64,000 bases of DNA from Roseovarius sp. ZX-A-9 (GCF_028369135.1 NZ_JAPWHW010000001.1:1-64000), one strand, 5' to 3'. Positions 41,874 through 50,320 are shown, counted from the stretch's first letter. Notes: generated by a model not told the origin, from the letters alone. A program made the numbers and translations.

Positions 41874-42915
41874 CTGACGGTCCTTCTATCAGTCTGGCCG
41901 CCTCACGGGCGATGAATGCTTCTTCCTGCGCGGGGACGATTAAGACAGGAACATCTTCCGCCCAGCCGAGATTGTCCAGAATTTCCGCCCGGATACCACC
42001 CGCGTTTTCACCGATTCCGCCGGTAAAGGCGATTGCGTCCACGCCCCCCATTGCCGCGATCATCGATCCGGCATGGCGTGCGGCCCAATAACAGAAATGC
42101 TGGACGGCGAACTTTGCCCCCGGCGTCGTCGAGGTGGTCAGCGTCCGCATATCCGCACTGAGCCCGGACAGCCCCTTCAGACCCGAATCATGGGTCAGCA
42201 GACGCGCTGCCGCGTCGATGCCGATGCGGCGAGCCAGTTCCAGAACTGCGGCAGGGTCGATGTCGCCGCTGCGGGTGCCCATGGTCAGCCCGGCATTGGG
42301 CGAGTATCCCATCGTGGTGGCCACGGATCGCCCCGCGCGTATGGCACAGATCGACGCGCCATTGCCCAGATGAAACGCCAGCAGGCGATGCGGCAGCGGC
42401 TGGCCTGTCTGGCGCGGCAGCGCATCGACCAGCGCGGCGAAGCTGATCCCGTGAAAGCCATAGCGGCGCAGGCCCTGCGTCGACGGTCCCTCCGGCAGGG
42501 CAAAGCGGGTGGCCACCTCGGGGATCGTGGCGTGAAAGGCGGTGTCGAAACTGGCGCATTGCGGCAGGTCGGGGGCCGCCCGCGTGATCCAGTCGATCGC
42601 CGTCAGGTGATGCGGATTGTGCAGCGGTGCCAGCGGGATACAGGCCGCGACCTGCGCGCGCAGCTCGGGCGTGATGCGAGCCGATTTCGACAGATCCGCA
42701 CCGCCATGCACCACCCGATGCCCGACAGCGGACACCGTGCGCAGCCCGTGCCCCAGCCCCTCCAGCGCCGCCATGACCTGCGACAAGGCTGCGCTGTGGT
42801 CGGTCGAAACCTCGGCCTCTGCGCGGGCCAGTTCGCGGCCATCCCCGAACACCGCCGCCTTGATCGAGGACGATCCGGCGTTGATGACGAGGATGGCGCG
42901 CGTGCTCTGGTTCAT
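41863..42915 (-). CDS. ackA: Acetate kinase
   Basis: 350-residue ASKHA-fold kinase converting acetyl phosphate and ADP to acetate and ATP (or the reverse). Family motifs: ILVINAGSSSIKAAVF at the N-terminus, GHRVVHGG, FDTAFHATIPEVA with the catalytic Asp, RRYGFHGIS, AFHLGNGASICAI, GLTMGTRSGDIDP and FTGGIGENAGGIR. At 350 residues it is shorter than the usual near-400. It lies 24 bases after xsc, which makes acetyl phosphate, and overlaps soeA by 11 bases, so its job is probably to use the acetyl phosphate released from sulfoacetaldehyde. No phosphotransacetylase gene is in the window. Confidence 0.95.
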   Translation of the reverse strand: MNQSTRAILVINAGSSSIKAAVFGDGRELARAEAEVSTDHSAALSQVMAALEGLGHGLRTVSAVGHRVVHGGADLSKSARITPELRAQVAACIPLAPLHNPHHLTAIDWITRAAPDLPQCASFDTAFHATIPEVATRFALPEGPSTQGLRRYGFHGISFAALVDALPRQTGQPLPHRLLAFHLGNGASICAIRAGRSVATTMGYSPNAGLTMGTRSGDIDPAAVLELARRIGIDAAARLLTHDSGLKGLSGLSADMRTLTTSTTPGAKFAVQHFCYWAARHAGSMIAAMGGVDAIAFTGGIGENAGGIRAEILDNLGWAEDVPVLIVPAQEEAFIAREAARLIEGPSDAK

Positions 42916-42939
42916 ACGGTATGGCTCATTCGATCTGGC

Positions 42940-44715
42940 CTATACCTTCTGCGGGCGCATGTCGTCCTTGCTGATGCCCGCAACGGCCACGGGTGCCTTC
43001 ATCGCGTCCCGGCGGAACGGCTCGCCCAGCTCCTGATTGATCATCGCCTCGATCAACGTCGTCACGCCATTTTCCATCTGGTCCTTGATGGCCTGCGCCA
43101 GTGCCGCGGTCAGTTCGTCCTGAGTCCGCGCGACGACACCTTTCAGCCCACAGGCCTTGGCGATCCCGGCATAGCTGACCTGTTCATCCAGTTCGGTCCC
43201 GATGAAGTTGTCCGCATACCACAGGGTCGAGTTGCGCTTTTCCGCGCCCCATTGGTAGTTGCGGAACACGATCTGCGTGACAGCGGGCCATTCGGGGCGG
43301 CCAATCGCGGTCAGTTCAGTCACCGCGATGCCGAACGCGCCATCACCGGAGAAGCCGACCACCGGCACGTCCGGGCAACCGATCTTGGCGCCGACGACCG
43401 AAGGCAGTCCGTAGCCGCAAGGGCCAAAGAGACCGGGCGCCAAGTATTTGCGCCCCTCCTCAAAGGACGGGTAGGCGTTGCCGATGGCGCAGTTATTGCC
43501 GATGTCGGAGGAGATGATCGCGTTCTTGGGCAGTGCGGCCTGAATGGCGCGCCATGCCTTGCGCGGGCTCAGCCAATCGGGCTTGGCGCTGCGGGCACGC
43601 TCGTTCCAGGTGGTGCCCGGATCGTCCTCTTCGTGATCCATCGAGGTCAGTTCCTGCGCCCAGGCCGATTTGGTCTTGGCGATCATCGCCTTGCGCTCTT
43701 CGCGCCCCGCATCACCGGCACCGTCCGCCAGCTTGTCGAGGATCGTGGTCGCCACTTTCTTGGCGTCGCCGATGATGCCCACGCTGACCTTCTTGGTCAG
43801 GCCGATGCGGTCAGGGTTGATATCCACCTGAATGATCTTGGCGTCCTTGGGCCAGTAGTCGATGCCATAGCCCGGCAGGGTCGAAAACGGGTTCAACCGC
43901 GTGCCCAACGCCAGAACCACGTCGGCCTTGGCGATCAGCTCCATGCCGGCCTTGGACCCATTATAGCCCAGCGGCCCGGCGAACAGAGGGTGCGATCCGG
44001 GGAAGGCATCGTTATGCTGGTAGCCAACGCAAACCGGTGCATCCAGCCGCTCGGCCAGTTGCATCGACGCGCCGATGGCGTTGCCCAGAACCACACCGGC
44101 GCCGTTCAGGATGACCGGGAACTTGGCGTTCGACAGTAGCTCTGCCGCCTCGGTCAGTGCCGCCTCGCCGCCAGCGGGGCGTTCGAATTCGACGATCTGC
44201 GGCAGGTCGATATCAATCACCTGCGTCCAGTAGTCACGCGGCACATTGATCTGCGCAGGCGCGCTGGCGCGCCGGGCATTCAGGATGACCCGGTTCAACA
44301 CTTCGGCCACGCGGGAGGGGTCGCGGACCTCTTCCTGATAGGCGACGCAATCAGCGAACATGTTCATCTGCTCGATTTCCTGAAATCCGCCCTGCCCCAT
44401 CGTCTTGTTTGCAGCCTGCGGCGTCACCAGCAACAGCGGCGAATGGTTCCAGTAGGCGGTTTTCACGGCGGTAACAAAGTTGGCGATGCCGGGGCCGTTC
44501 TGCGCGATCATCATCGACATCTTGCCGGTGGCGCGCGTGTAGCCGTCAGCCATCATCCCGCCCGATCCCTCATGTGCGCAGTCCCAGAAGGTGATGCCCG
44601 CGGCGGGGAAAATGTCAGAGATCGGCATGAAGGCCGAGCCGATGATTCCGAACGCATGTTCGATCCCATGCATCTGAAGGGTTTTCACAAAAGCTTCTTC
44701 GGTTGTCATTTTCAT
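42940..44715 (-). CDS. xsc: Sulfoacetaldehyde acetyltransferase
   Basis: 591-residue thiamine-diphosphate enzyme that splits sulfoacetaldehyde with phosphate into acetyl phosphate and sulfite, central to taurine and isethionate catabolism. ATG 44715 gives the family N-terminus MKMTTEEAFVKTLQMHGIEHAFGIIGSAFMPISD; an open frame further upstream is not similar. Visible: cofactor glutamate in CAHEGSGGMMADGYTRATGKM, then LVTPQAANKTMGQGGFQEIEQM and a C-terminal ThDP-binding GFSGDGAFGIAVTELTAIGRPEWP with the GDG...N motif. It begins the xsc-ackA-soeABC operon. Direct repeats that resemble TauR sites lie 82-114 bases upstream. Confidence 0.97.
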   Translation of the reverse strand: MKMTTEEAFVKTLQMHGIEHAFGIIGSAFMPISDIFPAAGITFWDCAHEGSGGMMADGYTRATGKMSMMIAQNGPGIANFVTAVKTAYWNHSPLLLVTPQAANKTMGQGGFQEIEQMNMFADCVAYQEEVRDPSRVAEVLNRVILNARRASAPAQINVPRDYWTQVIDIDLPQIVEFERPAGGEAALTEAAELLSNAKFPVILNGAGVVLGNAIGASMQLAERLDAPVCVGYQHNDAFPGSHPLFAGPLGYNGSKAGMELIAKADVVLALGTRLNPFSTLPGYGIDYWPKDAKIIQVDINPDRIGLTKKVSVGIIGDAKKVATTILDKLADGAGDAGREERKAMIAKTKSAWAQELTSMDHEEDDPGTTWNERARSAKPDWLSPRKAWRAIQAALPKNAIISSDIGNNCAIGNAYPSFEEGRKYLAPGLFGPCGYGLPSVVGAKIGCPDVPVVGFSGDGAFGIAVTELTAIGRPEWPAVTQIVFRNYQWGAEKRNSTLWYADNFIGTELDEQVSYAGIAKACGLKGVVARTQDELTAALAQAIKDQMENGVTTLIEAMINQELGEPFRRDAMKAPVAVAGISKDDMRPQKV

Positions 44716-44796
44716 CGGGTTTGTCCTCGGGCTGGGCGCATGCCGCGCATTCATCACTGTTCTGCGTCGGAAACTACTCCCGCGCCAGACTCCCTT

Positions 44797-44829
44797 ATAG
44801 GGCCAGTTGGGTGCGTAGATTAGGTCCAA
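44797..44829 (-). promoter_or_regulatory. Direct repeats upstream of xsc, candidate TauR site
   Basis: On the minus strand TTGGACCTAA (44829-44820) and CTGGCCCTAT (44806-44797) form imperfect direct repeats 23 bases apart. They resemble the CTGGACYTAA-type half-sites reported, from memory, for Rhodobacter TauR, and match the pair before tauR. Position suits activation of xsc. Confidence 0.5.
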
Positions 44830-44963
44830 GTGGCTGGAAATTGAGACTTGGCGCCTCAATAGGGCACACGACACCCTAGCGCCGGCATTGCCACGCATGA
44901 ACCTACGCCTTATTTCCCTGCACTTCCGGCGATATAAGGTACTTGCCAAGGCGCCATGACACG

Positions 44964-46427
44964 TCAGCGCGCGCCTTCCAATTCACTGGCGATCAATGCG
45001 ACCCCCGCCGCAATCCGATCTGCATGAATCGAGGAATAGGCCAGGCGGTAGAAATTTCGCGCCCGATCGGGGTCGTGAAAGAACGGCGCGCCCGGCTCGA
45101 TCAGCACGCCATGCATGCGCAGCCTCTCGTTCACCTCGGTCATGTCGACCCCGTCCGGCGCCCGCATCCAGATCGACGACCCGCCAAAGACGCCGCGACC
45201 GGCAATGCGCAGCCCATGTTCCGCCAACGCGGCCTCCATCACCTGACGGCGGTGCGCGTAGACCTGGCTCATCTTGCGGATCAGACTGTCATAATGTCCC
45301 AGGCTCAAGAAATACGCCGCCGTGCGCTGCATGTGCCCCGGCGGGTGGCGCAGCACGCTGGCGCGCAACGCCCGCGCCTCGCGGATAAAGGGGCGCGGGC
45401 CGACCAGATAGCCCAGCCGCAGGCCCGGAAAGATGGATTTCGAGAAACTGCCAACATAGATCACGCGCCCGTCCCGATCCAGCGATTTGAGAGATGGCGA
45501 CGGCGAACCCAGAAACGCCATTTCGAACTCGTAATCGTCCTCGACGATCAGCGCATCCATTTCCCGTGCCTTTTTCAGCAGCGCCTTGCGCCGGGCCAAC
45601 GGCATGGTCGCGTTGGTCGGGCATTGGTGGCTGGGAGTGGTAAAGATCACGTCGGCCTGTTCGGGCAATGCGTTCGGCGGCAGCCCGTCATGATCCACCG
45701 GCACCGCTGTCAAATGGCAGCGCGACTGGGTCAGGATATCGCGCAGGGCGTGAAAACACGGATCCTCGATCACCGCCGTGCGCCGCTGCGTCAGCAACAC
45801 CTGCGCCGTCAGCCACAGCGCGTTCTGCGCACCCATCGTGATCAGGATTTCTTCGGGTTCCGCCAGAATGCCGCGCCGGGGCAATGTGTGGCGCGCGACG
45901 AACTCGATCAGCTTGGGATCGTCCTGATCGTAATAATCGGTGGTCAGCGCATGAAAATCCTTCTGCCCCAATGCGCGCAACGCACAGTGCCGCCAGTTGG
46001 CGTGATCAAACAGCTTTGGATCCGCCTGCCCGTAGATGAACGGGTAGCGATACCCGGACCAATCCTGCGGCTTTTCAGGCGTCGCCCCACCGGTAAAACG
46101 CCGCCCCAGCGCGCGCGACCAATCAATCCGGTCCTGGCCGGGATGGCGCGGGGCAAAGCGCGGCGGTTCGGGCGCATTGTCGGACACGTAAAAGCCCGAT
46201 CTGTCGCGTGCGCTCAGGTAGTCGTTCGCCTGAAGCTCGGTATAGGCCAGCGTCACGGTGATGCGGCTCACGCCCAGATGCGCCGCCAGTTTGCGCGACG
46301 AAGGCAGCTTTTCACCCTTGGCGAAGCGACCCGACAGGATGCCTTCGGCGATCATCTGCTGAATCTGCGCCTGAAGCGTCCCCTGTGCGTCGCTATCGAG
46401 GAAAAAGGTTTCGACCGAAATTGCCAT
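44964..46427 (-). CDS. tauR: MocR-type transcriptional regulator of taurine metabolism
   Basis: 487-residue MocR/GntR-family regulator: an N-terminal winged helix (LQAQIQQMIAEGILSGRFAKGEKLPSSRKLAAHLGVSRITVTLAYTELQ, residues 18-66) fused to a fold-type I aminotransferase-like domain that keeps the PLP lysine in VGSFSKSIFPGLRLGYLVGP. TauR activates taurine catabolism genes in Rhodobacter and Ruegeria with PLP as cofactor. Position beside xsc supports TauR over the related GabR or PdxR. No taurine transporter, aminotransferase or dehydrogenase gene adjoins it. Transcribed in the same direction as xsc, 248 bases upstream of it. Confidence 0.9.
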   Translation of the reverse strand: MAISVETFFLDSDAQGTLQAQIQQMIAEGILSGRFAKGEKLPSSRKLAAHLGVSRITVTLAYTELQANDYLSARDRSGFYVSDNAPEPPRFAPRHPGQDRIDWSRALGRRFTGGATPEKPQDWSGYRYPFIYGQADPKLFDHANWRHCALRALGQKDFHALTTDYYDQDDPKLIEFVARHTLPRRGILAEPEEILITMGAQNALWLTAQVLLTQRRTAVIEDPCFHALRDILTQSRCHLTAVPVDHDGLPPNALPEQADVIFTTPSHQCPTNATMPLARRKALLKKAREMDALIVEDDYEFEMAFLGSPSPSLKSLDRDGRVIYVGSFSKSIFPGLRLGYLVGPRPFIREARALRASVLRHPPGHMQRTAAYFLSLGHYDSLIRKMSQVYAHRRQVMEAALAEHGLRIAGRGVFGGSSIWMRAPDGVDMTEVNERLRMHGVLIEPGAPFFHDPDRARNFYRLAYSSIHADRIAAGVALIASELEGAR

Positions 46428-46441
46428 ATGCAGACGTTAGA

Positions 46442-46473
46442 CTGGACTTACGCAGCGCACAATCTGGTCTGAC
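46442..46473 (+). promoter_or_regulatory. Direct repeats upstream of tauR, candidate operator
   Basis: CTGGACTTAC at 46442-46451 and CTGGTCTGAC at 46464-46473, identical at 7 of 10 positions and 22 bases apart, 15-46 bases before the tauR start and pointing away from it. They match the repeats before xsc and would suit autoregulation by TauR. Confidence 0.5.
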
Positions 46474-46501
46474 CGGATTGGATCAATGTCTCCCGGCGCA
46501 A

Positions 46502-47083
46502 TTAGCCCCAACCATCCGTATAATCATCCACCAGCGGGTCGATCCTGTTGCGGCGGAACTTCTTCCAGCGGGCGCGTATCCCCCAGCAGAGGGCCGCGAA
46601 CAGGGTCAGGATCACGATATTGAGCCACGGAATAATCCGCACATCGGGGCCGTCGACCGCGCGCACGCTAATGGCGTTGGGAAAGATCGACATGAATTCG
46701 TTGCGCCAGCCGTAATGCTTGATCACCACCCACTGCGCATTCGTGGCGCTTTTTTTCGAAATCAGATCCGCTGCTTCGGCCTGCAAGTTGGAGGTGTCGA
46801 ACTTGAAATAAGGCGGCCATCCCCAGCCGGTATCTTCGTTGCGGTAGATCATCGGCCGGTCATCGGTGCGGAATGCCTGGATGAAAAACACGTCCCGATT
46901 CACCGTAGCCGGAGAATCCCCTGCCGCTGCGTGGGACCAGAAGATCGAGTTTTCACCGAAATCCACGCGCTTTTCATACGTGTCGGTGATCCGGGCGATA
47001 TCGTGCTGAGGTAGCGTATAGTGGAAAAACGCCGCCACCAGCACCCAGAACGTGCCCCAGAACACCCACTTCACATAGACCAT
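46502..47083 (-). CDS. DUF1523 family membrane protein
   Basis: 193-residue protein of the DUF1523 family, common in Rhodobacterales and of unknown function. An N-terminal helix (VKWVFWGTFWVLVAAFFHYTLP), a periplasmic-looking domain with RITDTYEKRVDFGENSIFWS, RTDDRPMIYRNEDTGWGWPPYFKFDTSNLQAEA and HYGWRNEFMSIFPNAISVR, and a second helix (WLNIVILTLFAALCWGIRAR) with a basic cytoplasmic tail. It lies 10 bases after a small membrane-protein gene on the same strand, which probably forms its operon partner. Confidence 0.88.
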   Translation of the reverse strand: MVYVKWVFWGTFWVLVAAFFHYTLPQHDIARITDTYEKRVDFGENSIFWSHAAAGDSPATVNRDVFFIQAFRTDDRPMIYRNEDTGWGWPPYFKFDTSNLQAEAADLISKKSATNAQWVVIKHYGWRNEFMSIFPNAISVRAVDGPDVRIIPWLNIVILTLFAALCWGIRARWKKFRRNRIDPLVDDYTDGWG

Positions 47084-47093
47084 ACCGGCCCCC

Positions 47094-47360
47094 TCAATTG
47101 AAATTCGTCAGGTAGATGATCGTACTCATCACGGCGATCGGCACGATATAGACCAGCAGGATCAGCTTGCGTCGGACCGACCCATCATATTCCTTCAGCC
47201 CCGCAGCGACAAACGCATCGCGTTCGCCGGGACGCCCGTCATCCTCCCACTGCTGGCGCAGCTTGGCCGAACGGACCGACCGGGAGTAGAGCGATAATGC
47301 GACGTAGATCACGCTCAGAAACAGAAAGCCAAAGACCATCAGTCTGAGCAATGCCAACAT
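47094..47360 (-). CDS. Small two-helix membrane protein
   Basis: 88-residue protein with an N-terminal helix (LRLMVFGFLFLSVIYVALSLY), a charged loop (SRSVRSAKLRQQWEDDGRPGERDAFVAAGLKEYD) and a C-terminal helix (LILLVYIVPIAVMSTIIYL). No named family recognised. Located 10 bases upstream of the DUF1523 gene, so likely co-expressed and possibly interacting. Real-gene evidence is the coherent topology and spacing. Confidence 0.8.
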   Translation of the reverse strand: MLALLRLMVFGFLFLSVIYVALSLYSRSVRSAKLRQQWEDDGRPGERDAFVAAGLKEYDGSVRRKLILLVYIVPIAVMSTIIYLTNFN

Positions 47361-47661
47361 CCTTGCGCCTCCCCGGTCATTTATCCCTGTCTTTTCTGTC
47401 TACCGCGTGGCGCGCATTTGTCCACTCTCCGCATGTTGCCCGCGCCACTTAAAATGGGCGTCCGGATGCCGGATTACCAGCAGCGGCGCAAAATCTGATC
47501 GTCAGGATGTGTTTCGGTGCTACGCTTTGCAGACATCAATCGAAGGGATGCCCCAGACCCGAAGCGCCAAATCCCCCCATCCCGGCGTGCCGGGGTTCTA
47601 TGTGGATCAGGCGAAGAATGCATTGGGCAACTCATGGCCGGACGGCGCTTGCGGCCACCGC
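47361..47661. other. Intergenic stretch without a supported gene
   Basis: About 300 bases between the two leftward membrane-protein pairs. A + strand frame reads MPQTRSAKSPHPGVPGFYVDQ from 47550 and continues as a shadow of the next gene; I do not recognise it and no ribosome site precedes it. CCCGGCGTGCCGGG at 47581-47594 is a small hairpin. The promoter for the 47094-46502 pair should lie here but no clear -35/-10 was found. Confidence 0.4.
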
Positions 47662-47946
47662 CTATTGGCGTTTTGCCGCGCGCCAGACCTCATAGCGGAT
47701 GCGCGCCGTTCTATAGGCGTCGTAGATCGCCATCGCATAGACGAAGATCCCTCCGGCCAGCTTGCCAACGATCGATACGTCAGGTGCTGCCGTTTGCAGG
47801 GTATATCCGCCCAAAAGCAGGATAAAGAACAAGAATACCAAACCGCGCACGGGTTGCCGGTTCAGCACCTGGCCGGATGCGGGCAGGACGATTGCCGCGG
47901 CAAGGACCAGGTACGGCTGGACGGGAGGGCGTGTAACGATGCTCAT
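47662..47946 (-). CDS. Small membrane protein
   Basis: 94-residue protein with two to three hydrophobic segments (PYLVLAAAIVLPASGQVLN, RGLVFLFFILLLGGYTLQ and IVGKLAGGIFVYAMAIYDAYRTARI). The N-terminal GQVLNRQPVRGLVFLFF and final AIYDAYRTAR resemble a DUF5683-like or TM2-like small membrane fold, but I do not claim a family. It overlaps the following-upstream gene (47943-48641) by four bases, so the two are translated together. Confidence 0.78.
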   Translation of the reverse strand: MSIVTRPPVQPYLVLAAAIVLPASGQVLNRQPVRGLVFLFFILLLGGYTLQTAAPDVSIVGKLAGGIFVYAMAIYDAYRTARIRYEVWRAAKRQ

Positions 47947-48641
47947 GCGGACAGTCGTCGCACTTCTGATGCGTCCTCGTCCAGCACATCTGCACGCAGC
48001 GTCAACAGCGCATCCAGTTTGGATGCCAAACGGTCAGCCGGCAGGGGCACCTGCCCCATCTCATTATCACGGTAGATCAAGTAGCGGCTGCGCTGTGCTT
48101 CATCGGCGAGGAACACCAGACGCACGCCTTTTGGGGAAATCACCAACTCTTTGACCGTCGGATCATCGAACAGATGCAAATGGGCCCGCACCAGCGCCTC
48201 GGACGGCATGTCAGCCTTGCTGTCGGTGCGAATGGCGCAATCCTCTGGAAAGTCCTCTGGCCGATCCACTTGGGTGTTCAGCTTATGGAAACGCGAGAAC
48301 GGCTCGACCCCCATGGGCCGGATCATCAGGTCCACTGTCGCCCCGATGGGCAGCGGACCGGGTAGCGTGACCAGCACCCAGAGTGCCGGCAGTTTGCGAA
48401 AGGTCAAAGTGTCGGACATCACCTGAATATCCGCCTCAACGCCATGATATTTCCCGGCCAGACGGGGATACCCGGTGGGGGCGGTCTGGGTCCGCGGCTG
48501 CGACAGCAGAGCGTGGCAGTCATTCAGAAAGGCCCCGCGCGTGCCACTGCGCGCCCGTGCAGCCCGCCGCAAATTGACCGCCAGCGTCGCGACGATTGCG
48601 CCCAGCACCAGTATCATCGCCGTCAACAAAACGCGGTCCAT
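47943..48641 (-). CDS. Membrane-anchored protein of unknown function
   Basis: 232-residue protein with one N-terminal transmembrane helix (MDRVLLTAMILVLGAIVATLAVNLRRAA) and a soluble domain of about 200 residues on one side. Segments such as YPRLAGKYHGVEADIQVMSDTLTFRKLPALWVLVTL and VKELVISPKGVRLVFLADEA suggest a mixed alpha/beta domain. No family recognised. It is the first gene of a pair with the small membrane protein (4-base overlap) and diverges little in composition from its neighbours. Confidence 0.8.
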   Translation of the reverse strand: MDRVLLTAMILVLGAIVATLAVNLRRAARARSGTRGAFLNDCHALLSQPRTQTAPTGYPRLAGKYHGVEADIQVMSDTLTFRKLPALWVLVTLPGPLPIGATVDLMIRPMGVEPFSRFHKLNTQVDRPEDFPEDCAIRTDSKADMPSEALVRAHLHLFDDPTVKELVISPKGVRLVFLADEAQRSRYLIYRDNEMGQVPLPADRLASKLDALLTLRADVLDEDASEVRRLSA

Positions 48642-48709
48642 GCAGCCTGTCCTTTCAAATCGAGAACCGGCCCGCCATCAGGGCGGGCCGGTTCGGTTGT
48701 CGCTAGCTA

Positions 48710-50125
48710 TCAGTATCCTTGCGGGCGTGGCCACGGCATCGTGAACTGCGCCGCGCGCCGCACAAAGCGATAGCGCCAGAAGTGGAACCACAGCGACACG
48801 ACGATGTAGAACGAGAGCATCGCCACCAACTGCGAACCGTATCCGAGGAACACCGCAAAGAACGTGATGCCGCACAAGGTCAGCAGGACGATCGCCGGGA
48901 TGGGGTGGAACGGATGCTCATACCCACGTTTGATCGTGTTCAGCGGCCATTTGCGACGGAACAGGATCACGTTCAGCGGCATGAAGGTATATTCCAGCAG
49001 GCCCGACAGGATCGAGAAGGTGATGACCTGATCCAAAGGAGCGCCAAGTGCAAAGATCAACGCGATCGGCACCAGGAAGATGATTGCACGATACGGTGTC
49101 TGGAACCTTGGATGTACCGCCCCGAACCAATCCGGCAGGTAGTGATCGCGGCCCATGGCAAACCATGCGCGGCTGGCATCGTTGATGCAACCGTTGGCCG
49201 AGGCCAGCGTGGCAAACATCGTGCCGATCCCCAGCAGAACCATCAGGCCCATCGAACCCGTCATACGCGCGGCATCAAACAGCGGAACGCCGGCTTGTCC
49301 GAGATACTCCCATGGCATCAGGCCAACGCAGACATACCATGTCAGCGAGGCCGCAATCAGCAGCGTCATGATGCCTGCCAATGTACCGAATGGAAGCGAG
49401 CGGGCAGGCGAGCGAACTTCTTCTGCTGCCTGACAGGTGCCTTCGATCCCGAGGTAATACCAAAGGCCGAAATGCATCGCCGCCAAGACGCCGAGCCAAC
49501 CATATGGCAGATCTGTCATCAGTTCCGTGTGGCGCAGCGGGCTCTCTCCGAGAAACACTGTCGTCGACAGGAACAGCACGATGATCGAGACGAACGCAAA
49601 TGCCGTGATGATCAGACTGAAGGTCAGCGTCGCCAGAACGCCGCGATAGTTCAACCATGCCAGGAACATGATCGCCAGAATGATGAAGGGTCTTTCATCA
49701 AGGCCCTCGTGGCCCGTCATCCCCGCCACCGTGTCGATCAAGAAGCCGAAGGTGATCGCATTCGCGGCCTCCAGCATCGTGTAGGCAAAGACGAGGTATA
49801 GCCCGACGTTAAAGGCCATCAGCGGCCCCACGATATGTTTGGCCTGCGTGTATTGTCCGCCAGCCGCTGCCACGGTCGATGTGACCTCACTGTCGATCAT
49901 CGCAACGCAGGAATACAAGATCCCCGCGAACCAGCAGGCCAGCAAAGCGGCGTAGGCGCCGCCCTTACCAACCGAAAAGTTCCAGCCCATGTATTCGCCC
50001 ACAAGGACGATCCCGACGCCAAGGCCCCAGACGTGCGCTGGTCCCAGAACCCGTGCAAGGCCAATCTTGGTCCCTCCGGGGCCCATTCCATCCATTGTTT
50101 TGGACGTGATATCCGTTTCAGACAT
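48710..50125 (-). CDS. APC-family amino acid permease
   Basis: 471-residue inner-membrane permease of the amino acid-polyamine-organocation superfamily with about twelve helices. Recognised by GLARVLGPAHVWGLGVGIVLVGEYMGWNFSVGKGGAYAALLACW, where GIVLVGEYMGWNFS lines the substrate site as in ethanolamine/amino acid permeases, and by ASANGCINDASRAWFAMGRDHYLPDWFGAVHPRFQTPY. Substrate unknown; ethanolamine or an amino acid is plausible. It is the last gene of a four-gene leftward operon; the three genes before it encode very small membrane proteins. That arrangement is unusual for an APC permease, which normally functions alone. Confidence 0.92.
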   Translation of the reverse strand: MSETDITSKTMDGMGPGGTKIGLARVLGPAHVWGLGVGIVLVGEYMGWNFSVGKGGAYAALLACWFAGILYSCVAMIDSEVTSTVAAAGGQYTQAKHIVGPLMAFNVGLYLVFAYTMLEAANAITFGFLIDTVAGMTGHEGLDERPFIILAIMFLAWLNYRGVLATLTFSLIITAFAFVSIIVLFLSTTVFLGESPLRHTELMTDLPYGWLGVLAAMHFGLWYYLGIEGTCQAAEEVRSPARSLPFGTLAGIMTLLIAASLTWYVCVGLMPWEYLGQAGVPLFDAARMTGSMGLMVLLGIGTMFATLASANGCINDASRAWFAMGRDHYLPDWFGAVHPRFQTPYRAIIFLVPIALIFALGAPLDQVITFSILSGLLEYTFMPLNVILFRRKWPLNTIKRGYEHPFHPIPAIVLLTLCGITFFAVFLGYGSQLVAMLSFYIVVSLWFHFWRYRFVRRAAQFTMPWPRPQGY

Positions 50126-50139
50126 CTTCTTCTCCCCGT

Positions 50140-50307
50140 TCAGAGTGTGTGATCTTCGGTCATAGCTTCAAGCTCGCCCTCGCGGGAGGACATCAGCTCC
50201 TCGTCGCTGTACGTGCTGTCAACTTTGATCCAGTCAAAGATGATATAAAGGCCGAAGATCGCGGACAGGCCCCATGCGGCGTATTCAATGATATTCCAGA
50301 TATCCAT
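50140..50307 (-). CDS. 55-residue single-helix membrane protein in permease operon
   Basis: Short gene below usual size cut-offs: MDIWNIIEYAAWGLSAIFGL, continuing as a transmembrane segment to FDWIKVD, followed by an acidic tail (YSDEELMSSREGELEAMTEDHTL). One membrane helix with a charged C-terminal tail. It begins 13 bases after the 126-residue membrane protein gene and ends 14 bases before the permease. Codon use matches its neighbours and the spacing on both sides is that of an operon, which is why I take it as real. No family recognised; it could be a small regulatory or accessory subunit of the permease. Confidence 0.7.
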   Translation of the reverse strand: MDIWNIIEYAAWGLSAIFGLYIIFDWIKVDSTYSDEELMSSREGELEAMTEDHTL

Positions 50308-50320
50308 GTTCAAACGCTTC

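Noticed and set aside
42073..44139. Long + strand frame opposite xsc and ackA (688 codons)
   Set aside because: Antisense shadow; xsc and ackA show full motifs on the other strand, and this frame has low-complexity Arg/His-rich content.
47407..48075. 222-codon + strand frame with PHPGVPGFYVDQAKNALG
   Set aside because: Most of it is antisense to the two overlapping membrane-protein genes; the unique part is too short to support a gene.
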